NCBI GenBank assembly: GCA_034721855.1
Contig: JAYENB010000337.1
Coordinates: forward strand, 1 to 6,631
Source: JAQIBY01 sp034721855
GTDB lineage: Bacteria; Bacteroidota; Bacteroidia; Bacteroidales; ML635J-15
Reading direction: 5' to 3'
Length of the DNA: 6,631 bases
In this document: piece by piece, positions 1 to 5,100 of the stretch
Layout of the letters: each line of letters begins with the position of its first letter
Position numbering within the stretch: the stretch's first letter is position 1
Notes under the pieces: generated by a model
Told to the model about the DNA's origin: nothing
The model's input: only the letters and a program-made list of their open reading frames with translations
Databases searched by the model: none
Made by a program: the position numbers and the translations under genes

Positions 1-2783
1 GTGGAATCCACTGTGAGTTCCCATGATGTTTCATCCGGGTATGCATCCGTAAGCAAATCAAGTTGAATGGGTTGTCCCAGCGTAATCCGGATTTCCATAT
101 CCATAGAATTATCGCTTGCATCCATATCTGTACCACCATTTGGCGCTTCAATGTATGCTGTCATCATGTTAATTCCTTCAGGGAAAATAGCCTGTGGAAA
201 TTCAACCTGTGTCGTTTCATTCTCTAAGAGACTACCAGTCCATACAATTTCATCTGATACGCCTCCATATTCATACCCCACAGTTAAGCTTGTCAGTGGA
301 TTAATATCATTGTTGCTTATAGTGATTGCCGGATTGAAAACGGTTTGATTGCAATTGGTTTCTTCCGGTGAATCAATGCTCAATAATGATACATCACCGC
401 CATAAACACGGAATGACTTTTCAAGGGTATCGTTGGCCGGATATTCATCTGTTTCGCCGTTCGGTTCAACAGCCCATGCTTTGAAATTATATTCTCCTTC
501 ATCAATGGTAATTTCCGGAAAAAATACGGTATCTGAATCGAAAGTGTTGAGCGAGCCTGACCAGTCAACATGGACAGGTAGGCCGTCATCAATCTGGTAA
601 TTAACGGATGCGGATGTCAGTTCTAATTGACCAAGGTTGCGGATTTCAACTTCAGGCTGGAAGGTAGCATCACCTACAAATACCAATGATGACGGAGCGT
701 TGATGGCTGATAATTGCACGTCGTAATCGTTGTCGTTGGGAATGATTTCAAGTGTCCCAATGTATGGTTGACGGTTTTGTTTTGTGACCACAACATCACA
801 TATCACGACATCGTTGATGGCATCGAAAGTAAGTTCGGCAACACCACTGGCATCTGCCACTTTTGCATCAAGAAGCACGCCGTCAAGGCTGATAGCAGCA
901 TAAGCGCCTTCTTCAGTGTTTATTGTCAGGGAAGATGTTCCAACGGGTTGTGGATCGAGATAATCCACCGTTAATGTTGAGGGAACTCCCATATATGGCA
1001 TAAGAGACGGGTCGCCCATCACATGATAAATTTCCCAGTAATATTCTTTGTTTGATGAGGAACTGCTTTCAACAGCGAGGTTTCCCACGTAATTCATTTG
1101 TGCTGTTGTGATGTATGGGTCTTCGCCGTTTTCATGGAAAATAGCATCGTAGGCACCAGTTTCTGTGTCTTCAAATGTGGGATTTTCTACCGGATCGGAA
1201 ATTAAACCTACACTCCAGTAATAATCTTCATCCCATAAGGTGGAATTTGAACCGCCGAGGTGGGCAACGGCTCCTTCGTTTTCTGCCCTGAGCAATGCTT
1301 CCCCATAGCATTCAGTATCATCAAATTTATTGGATAAACAACAATTCCCCACACTGACATAATACATATCCTGATTGTCAAGCCCGGCAATATCACTTAT
1401 GGTAAAGCTGGGATTGCCCCAGCCGTCGGAACTGCAGTGAGCTGTATAATTCACATACCCAACACCTGCAGAAATATCAGAAATGATATTGGAAGCATTG
1501 TCTCCGGACCCGGGATAAAGGTAAGTATGAGAGGTAATACCATGTGTTGCATTAAAATAATATGATGTTCCGTAATTGACTTGACCGTTGGCATGAGAAT
1601 TTCCAAAAGACCCATCTACCCCGGCAACCATTACAGATTCTCCCAAATATGACGGGTCGGGCATAGTGTATTGTTCAAATTGTAAGGTTTTATCAATTTG
1701 TGGCGTAAGTTCTGCCACACTCGTTGCAGAAAAACGGCCAAAATACACTTCAGGGATATAATCACCACCTCCGTCATATTCGCAGTAGGGCATATCAGAG
1801 GCATGTGACCCTGTGTTTCCGTCAAATGCGGGAATTTCCCCGGTATCACCAACAAACAGAACGTAACTTGGGGCAGGATCTTCAGGCGTACCAGCAGAGT
1901 ACAAGCCTTCGAGGTATGATTTTATGCTTGCTGTTGTTGAGCCGACATCCGTATTATTTGTGTAGGCTTCAATAACATAAAAACCTTTTTTTGTTTTCCA
2001 TTCGACAAATGGTTGCAAAGCCGTTTCAAAAGAAGGATCAGCAACAATCACATACTTAATGGGATAAGAAGATAAAGCGTCCTTTGTTTGTGGTGATTCA
2101 TAGTTCCACAGTTTGTTGTAAACGGGTTCGAAAGCGGGCGAGTAATATTGTTTTTTGTTGGCTTTGGCAGAAACGGCATCCCCGTTTTCAAAATGAATTT
2201 TTACATGTAAATTGTTTTTAATGGTAATGGTATTGTCACCTGTGTTGTATTCAAAAGGACGAATGACCACGCGAGCCATCTGTATGCCCCTCACTTTGCC
2301 AGATTTTTCCACACTTATCATGTCGGGAATATACACAGAGCCCGAACGGTAGAAATCTTCGTTATATACAAATTCCACATCTTCAGGATCCTGGCTTTTG
2401 CTTAATGACGGCTGAGCAGGTATCAGTGGTAAATGATGTCCTTCTTCGTTCAGGTATATGGTTTCCTCCTCATAAGAAACAATCTCAATGCGGGCTTTAG
2501 CACCGTAAGGGATTTCTATCAACCTGCTTATTTCAGGTAATTCCGGCATACCATAATCAGCAGGTTTATGATAACCCGGAACGCGCAGTTTTGTGAAATT
2601 ACCGGCTTTTGTTTTGATGTTCAAACCATAAAAATCTCCTACTGTGTTTGTAAATTCAATGAAATCCAAACGGCTATTTATCAGTTGGAGCTCCGTTTTC
2701 TCATGGTTTGTTTGAATGGGAGAAATTGCATTGAGCGTATATACGACAAACAATGCAAGACTTAGCATAAAGAATTTTTTCAT
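1..2783 (-). CDS. Secreted gingipain-like cysteine peptidase (family C25), C-terminus cut by window edge
   Basis: The frame is open for 927 codons from the ATG at 2783 and runs off the left edge. Residues 1-19 (MKKFFMLSLALFVVYTLNA) form a signal peptide, so the protein is exported. Residues 20 to about 230 resemble the C25 propeptide, with the GMPELPEISR stretch typical of it. The catalytic domain spans about 240-596 and ends near HVMGDPSL. The catalytic His is H449 in NYTAHCSSDGW. The nucleophile is best placed at C482 in GNCCLSNKF, because the 33-residue spacing equals His211-Cys244 of RgpB as I recall it. The acidic DGGGDYIPE segment at 337-345 is followed by FGRF, as in gingipains. An Ig-like region (about 600-675) and two CARDB-like beta domains (about 683-790 and 794-900) follow, then LLTDAYPDETSWEL. 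Type IX secretion is likely, but the sorting domain would lie outside the window. A broad-specificity or housekeeping C25 protease is as possible as a virulence factor. Confidence 0.93.
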   Translation of the reverse strand, partial: MKKFFMLSLALFVVYTLNAISPIQTNHEKTELQLINSRLDFIEFTNTVGDFYGLNIKTKAGNFTKLRVPGYHKPADYGMPELPEISRLIEIPYGAKARIEIVSYEEETIYLNEEGHHLPLIPAQPSLSKSQDPEDVEFVYNEDFYRSGSVYIPDMISVEKSGKVRGIQMARVVIRPFEYNTGDNTITIKNNLHVKIHFENGDAVSAKANKKQYYSPAFEPVYNKLWNYESPQTKDALSSYPIKYVIVADPSFETALQPFVEWKTKKGFYVIEAYTNNTDVGSTTASIKSYLEGLYSAGTPEDPAPSYVLFVGDTGEIPAFDGNTGSHASDMPYCEYDGGGDYIPEVYFGRFSATSVAELTPQIDKTLQFEQYTMPDPSYLGESVMVAGVDGSFGNSHANGQVNYGTSYYFNATHGITSHTYLYPGSGDNASNIISDISAGVGYVNYTAHCSSDGWGNPSFTISDIAGLDNQDMYYVSVGNCCLSNKFDDTECYGEALLRAENEGAVAHLGGSNSTLWDEDYYWSVGLISDPVENPTFEDTETGAYDAIFHENGEDPYITTAQMNYVGNLAVESSSSSNKEYYWEIYHVMGDPSLMPYMGVPSTLTVDYLDPQPVGTSSLTINTEEGAYAAISLDGVLLDAKVADASGVAELTFDAINDVVICDVVVTKQNRQPYIGTLEIIPNDNDYDVQLSAINAPSSLVFVGDATFQPEVEIRNLGQLELTSASVNYQIDDGLPVHVDWSGSLNTFDSDTVFFPEITIDEGEYNFKAWAVEPNGETDEYPANDTLEKSFRVYGGDVSLLSIDSPEETNCNQTVFNPAITISNNDINPLTSLTVGYEYGGVSDEIVWTGSLLENETTQVEFPQAIFPEGINMMTAYIEAPNGGTDMDASDNSMDMEIRITLGQPIQLDLLTDAYPDETSWELTVDS

Positions 2784-2814
2784 AACATTATTATTTGACA
2801 ACGTTTTATCAATG

Positions 2815-2822
2815 CAAAGATA
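2815..2822 (-). promoter_or_regulatory. Bacteroidota-type -7 promoter box for the C25 peptidase gene
   Basis: Read on the minus strand this is TATCTTTG, a full match to the Bacteroidota -7 consensus TAnnTTTG. It lies 31 bases before the ATG at 2783, implying a short leader of roughly 20-25 bases. No good -33 TTTG is visible at the expected distance, and there is no Shine-Dalgarno sequence before the start, as is usual in this phylum. The box fits this gene having its own promoter rather than depending on read-through from xseB. Confidence 0.6.
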
Positions 2823-2849
2823 ACACAGATTGGAAAAAGGCTGCATGTG

Positions 2850-2883
2850 AATTTATGTTTTGGTAAAAAACCAACATAAAATT
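2850..2883. repeat. AT-rich inverted repeat between xseB and the C25 peptidase gene
   Basis: The left arm at 2850-2864 (AATTTATGTTTTGGT) pairs with the right arm at 2870-2883 (ACCAACATAAAATT) around a loop of A residues, with a small bulge in the stem. It lies 39 bases past the xseB stop codon and upstream of the peptidase promoter, so it could stop xseB transcription. Neither strand has a clear U-tract directly after the stem, so calling it an intrinsic terminator is tentative. Confidence 0.4.
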
Positions 2884-2922
2884 AAGAAAAGTGGTCATTT
2901 AGGCATTCTGTTCATAATCCCA

Positions 2923-3123
2923 TTAATCAGAAATATCTTCCAGCATTTTGTCAATATCTGATTCGGTACTGCGTAATTTTACTTTGCAGAATTTTATCAG
3001 TTCCAGTGCCCTTTTTGTTGCCCTGGACAATGCATCCATGTCCATTTTTCCTTCTTCAATTTGGTCAATGATGGACTCAATTTCTTGTACGGCTTTGGTA
3101 TATGATAAGTCTTTTTTTTCCAT
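2923..3123 (-). CDS. xseB: Exodeoxyribonuclease VII small subunit
   Basis: This 66-residue, highly charged, helical protein fits the XseB family. Family features are visible in order: YTKAVQEIESIIDQIEEGKMDMDAL (family pattern roughly F-x-A-x-x-x-L-E-x-I-V-x-x-L-E-x-G at residues 8-25), then the second helix with FCKVKLRSTESDID, where the Cys, Lys and Leu of the CxxxL motif sit at about 45-49. XseB binds the large subunit XseA, and the cytoplasmic complex degrades single-stranded DNA into oligonucleotides during repair. The length is at the short end of the family range (about 60-85). The ATG at 3123 is the only sensible start. xseA is often directly upstream, but here the upstream gene is divergent, so the partner must be elsewhere. 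A TATTTTTG string at 3128-3135 (minus) resembles a -7 box but would imply an almost leaderless transcript. Confidence 0.9.
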   Translation of the reverse strand: MEKKDLSYTKAVQEIESIIDQIEEGKMDMDALSRATKRALELIKFCKVKLRSTESDIDKMLEDISD

Positions 3124-3297
3124 ATCTCAAAAATATGAAAATTTTTGACATAATATTTTGATATTTAATAATAAAGTGTAATCTTTGAATGAAATAAAAA
3201 CTTTGAATAATGATCTAAAAATAATTTACCGTTAAATATAACGGGGAGGAAACTGAAAAGCCTTAAGAGTAGGTATCATTAAAAAAACTATTTATTT
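3124..3297. other. Divergent intergenic region between xseB and the DUF996-like gene
   Basis: This very AT-rich 174-base spacer must hold the promoters of two divergent genes. CTTTGAAT occurs twice, at 3183-3190 and 3201-3208, an 18-base period. The second TTTG (3202-3205) lies 16 bases before TAATTTAC (3222-3229), a partial match to a -33/-7 pair for the plus-strand gene. A purine-rich GGGGAGG at 3243-3249 is too far (48 bases) from the ATG at 3298 to serve as its ribosome binding site. No small gene is convincing here. Confidence 0.5.
3229..3244. repeat. Perfect 6-bp palindrome with 4-base spacer, possible operator
   Basis: CCGTTA and TAACGG flank AATA, making a perfect 16-base dyad inside an AT-rich intergenic region. 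It lies 53 bases before the ATG of the membrane-protein gene, overlapping or just after a possible -7 box. Size and symmetry would suit a dimeric repressor, or a small hairpin in the leader RNA. No regulator gene is nearby, so its role is open. Confidence 0.35.
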
Positions 3298-3939
3298 ATG
3301 AAAAAACAAGCTGTAAATTTAGGTCGTATCGGGATATTATTACCGATTGCTGCTATTATTCCTTATTTAGGAAATCTTGCCGGATTAGGTGCATTGATTC
3401 TTTTATTGATCTCTTTTCACAACTTCTCTAAATTTTATGAGACTCCTGCTATTTTTAACAAAGCCTTAGTTGGGTTTATTTTACCAATTGCAGGAAGCAT
3501 AGTTGGGGGAATAATACTTGCTATAACCGCTGCGAGTGCTGTATTTTCAGTAGCATCGGCAGGTGAGTCCAGTTTTAATGTAGAAGTGCTAAGCAAAGTG
3601 TTTGCAAAAAGTTCTGTAAGTATTTCAGTGGCTGCAATTATCATGCTTGCATCATCTGTTATAGGTCTTTACTTTTTGTTAAAGTCAATGAAAATGCTTA
3701 CCGAAAAAAGTGGTATAAAACATTTTAAAACTGCCGGTTCATTGTATTATATTGGTATGATAGTTACAACAATAATTTTTGTTGTCATTATGGTGCTATT
3801 TTTTATTCCTTCTGTTGATATGTCTCCATTTTTAGCATTTTTATTGCTGATTGGCAGCATCATAATGTTAGTAGGATGGATATTTCATATTATTGCTTAT
3901 TTTACCATTAAAACTGACGAAGAATTGCCGGAAAAATAA
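3298..3939 (+). CDS. Multi-pass inner-membrane protein, DUF996-like
   Basis: The 213-residue protein is mostly hydrophobic, with about five or six membrane segments: 11-40 (probably a hairpin broken by PYLGN), 55-80, 106-128, 150-170 and 177-202. There is no cleavable signal peptide; the N-terminus MKKQAVNLGR is positive and the C-terminus is short and charged (KTDEELPEK). The layout resembles DUF996: an N-terminal G-R-I-G-I-L, then GLGALILLLISFHNFSKFY, an IFNKALVGFI segment, and a final GWIFHIIAYFTIK before a short tail. That assignment is from memory of the family pattern. No catalytic or transport motif is visible, so function is unknown. The gene is markedly AT-rich; the row 3661-3720 has 16 G or C in 60. 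The ATG at 3298 is the first plausible start and no Shine-Dalgarno precedes it. It converges with the endonuclease IV-like gene. Confidence 0.85.
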   Translation: MKKQAVNLGRIGILLPIAAIIPYLGNLAGLGALILLLISFHNFSKFYETPAIFNKALVGFILPIAGSIVGGIILAITAASAVFSVASAGESSFNVEVLSKVFAKSSVSISVAAIIMLASSVIGLYFLLKSMKMLTEKSGIKHFKTAGSLYYIGMIVTTIIFVVIMVLFFIPSVDMSPFLAFLLLIGSIIMLVGWIFHIIAYFTIKTDEELPEK

Positions 3940-3960
3940 TCAGTGGTAAACGAATAAACA

Positions 3961-4740
3961 CTATTTTGATTTCAACACTTTATATCCTTTTATGGCATCA
4001 GTAAAAGGTTCAGGAGATTCGCAGATAAATGTAAAATTCTTATCAGGAACGTACTGGGTTAAATTATCAAACAATGTTTTCCAAAGTTTGTCAGATGTTT
4101 TTAAGTGTTTTTTTTCACCTTTTTCTCCGTACTCAATGCCTGAATAATGGCAATGCCAATGTTTTTGAGGAAACATATTGTTGAGTTTTTTGTAGTCCAC
4201 ATGTTTTTCACGTGCCAGTATGTGAGCAAAATCAATGGTAAAGCTGCATCCTGTATCTTTGGCTAAAGCAGCCGTTTCTTCAACTGACCCGAAAACATTG
4301 ATTTTTCCGGTTGTCTCAGGAGCCAGTAAAGGTTTTAAACCTTCTTTTTGCCTAATGTTTTCCATGTCCTCTATTTGTTCCCTTATGATATCGTACGTAT
4401 CTTTTTCTGATGCATCACCATAATACCCCGGATGAAATACCACATGGGTGGCTCCCAAATCTGTGCCGGCTCTGCAACTGTTTAAAATCCTTTCTTTGCT
4501 TTTTTTACGTTTGTCTTTTTCTGCAGAATTCAGGTTTATCCAATAAGGAGCATGTATGCTTAATGAAATCCCTGCAGATTCAGCTTTTTTGCCTATGTTT
4601 TTGCGGTCAATCTCTTTTTTGATGTATATACCGTATGTAAAGGTGATTTCACAGGCAGTAAGCCTGTTCTTTTGTAATTTCTCAATGAATTTTTCGGCTT
4701 GCTTGACAGGGCCTAGACCCGATGGACCTATTTTTATCAT
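3961..4740 (-). CDS. Endonuclease IV-like TIM-barrel protein (AP endonuclease 2 family)
   Basis: The 259-residue protein has the endonuclease IV fold pattern; E. coli Nfo has 285. Metal-ligand motifs appear in order: SIHAPYWINL (H63, equivalent to Nfo H69), VVFHPGYYG (H103, H109), LAPETTGK (E142, E145), TIDFAHILA (D170 and H173, D179 and H182), HCHYSG (H198, H216), KKH (H212, H231) and ICESP (E241, E261). H63-H103 and D170-H173 keep the Nfo spacings. The Nfo ligand D229 is replaced by K210. Such enzymes normally cut DNA 5' to abasic sites using three metal ions. The HYSGIEYGEKGEKKHL stretch recalls shorter archaeal-type relatives rather than classical Nfo, so a repair nuclease is likely but not certain; a sugar-isomerase-like role in the same superfamily is possible. 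The start at 4740 places MIKIGPSGLG on the first barrel strand. The gene stands alone, divergent from guaA. Confidence 0.88.
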   Translation of the reverse strand: MIKIGPSGLGPVKQAEKFIEKLQKNRLTACEITFTYGIYIKKEIDRKNIGKKAESAGISLSIHAPYWINLNSAEKDKRKKSKERILNSCRAGTDLGATHVVFHPGYYGDASEKDTYDIIREQIEDMENIRQKEGLKPLLAPETTGKINVFGSVEETAALAKDTGCSFTIDFAHILAREKHVDYKKLNNMFPQKHWHCHYSGIEYGEKGEKKHLKTSDKLWKTLFDNLTQYVPDKNFTFICESPEPFTDAIKGYKVLKSK

Positions 4741-4753
4741 AACATTAAATTTT

Positions 4754-4761
4754 CAATGATA
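4754..4761 (-). promoter_or_regulatory. Possible -7 box for the endonuclease IV-like gene
   Basis: Read on the minus strand this is TATCATTG, one mismatch from TAnnTTTG, and it ends 13 bases before the ATG at 4740. The position would suit a short leader. No clear -33 element is seen, so this is a weak call. Confidence 0.3.
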
Positions 4762-4793
4762 ATATTTTGTTACTACTCACCTTCTAATATATA

Positions 4794-4955
4794 GAACGCA
4801 GATGACGCTGATTGTTATGATTGTTTATGATTTATTTTGAAAATGCTTTGCACGTAATTATTGTAGGGTCAAATCAGCGCGTCAATAATTATATGTGTTT
4901 ACCTCGTAGCGAAGCGTACTGGGGTTCATCATATTTATCTGCGTTATCAGCGTTC
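4794..4955. mobile_element. 162-bp MITE-like or REP-like intergenic repeat element
   Basis: The ends are imperfect terminal inverted repeats of 28 bases, 4794-4821 and 4928-4955, matching at 22 of 28 positions and starting with GAACGC. Each arm is a tandem of two ACGCWGAT units on a 9-base period; the A and T versions occur in opposite order in the two arms. Next to the left arm, TTATGATT is repeated at 4815-4822 and 4825-4832. The core holds a perfect 9-bp palindrome. No open reading frame of useful size lies inside, so any movement would need an enzyme supplied elsewhere. I recall similar ACGCWGAT-type strings as recurrent intergenic repeats in bacterial genomes, but copy number here is unknown. 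No target-site duplication is obvious. Confidence 0.55.
4855..4891. repeat. Inner palindrome of the repeat element
   Basis: TAATTATTG at 4855-4863 is the exact reverse complement of CAATAATTA at 4883-4891, with a 19-base spacer that is richer in G and C (it contains AGCGCG). Transcribed, this gives a 9-bp stem nested within the outer arms of the element, so the whole 162 bp could fold into a long cruciform or a two-level hairpin. Confidence 0.6.
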
Positions 4956-5076
4956 CATTGTTTATTTAGCGCTGAATAGATACCATATTTTAACAATCAA
5001 ACAAACCAAATTGTTGTATGACTTCTAAAATTAATATCAGTATGTATATGATGTTATGAATACAAACGGATTTTGC
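4956..5076. other. AT-rich spacer between the repeat element and the guaA promoter
   Basis: No gene or RNA is recognisable. The only structure seen is a weak inverted repeat, AACAAT at 4992-4997 and ATTGTT at 5010-5015. Nothing resembles the conserved core of a purine riboswitch. Confidence 0.5.
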
Positions 5077-5084
5077 TAACTTTG
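5077..5084 (+). promoter_or_regulatory. Bacteroidota-type -7 promoter box for guaA
   Basis: TAACTTTG matches TAnnTTTG exactly and is followed by CGAAAA, a common context for this element. It ends 16 bases before the guaA ATG at 5101, so the leader would be only about 10 bases. A weak TTATG at 5054-5058 is the nearest candidate for the -33 element. No ribosome binding site is present before the ATG. Confidence 0.7.
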
Positions 5085-5100
5085 CGAAAACTTTTCCGGT

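Noticed and set aside
67..348. 93-codon plus-strand open frame antisense to the C25 peptidase gene
   Set aside because: The minus-strand frame is continuous and gives recognisable CARDB-like sequence here; the plus-strand product is composition-driven.
3243..3249. GGGGAGG as a Shine-Dalgarno site
   Set aside because: It lies 48 bases before the ATG at 3298, and no plausible small gene starts just after it (a CTG-initiated frame ends after nine codons).
3940..3960. Bidirectional terminator between the convergent genes
   Set aside because: The gap is only 21 bases and I see no convincing stem-loop with T-tracts in it or at the gene ends.
4782..4796. TTCTA-N5-TAGAA inverted repeat as an operator
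   Set aside because: The arms are only 5 bp and AT-rich, and they overlap the end of the repeat element, so chance is a sufficient explanation.
4794..4955. CRISPR array or phage attachment site
   Set aside because: The repeats are inverted, only two arms exist, there are no evenly spaced spacers, and no cas, integrase or tRNA gene is nearby.
4741..5100. Riboswitch, tRNA or small RNA gene upstream of guaA
   Set aside because: No purine-riboswitch core, no tRNA arms and no clear terminator are visible; the structure present is explained by the repeat element.
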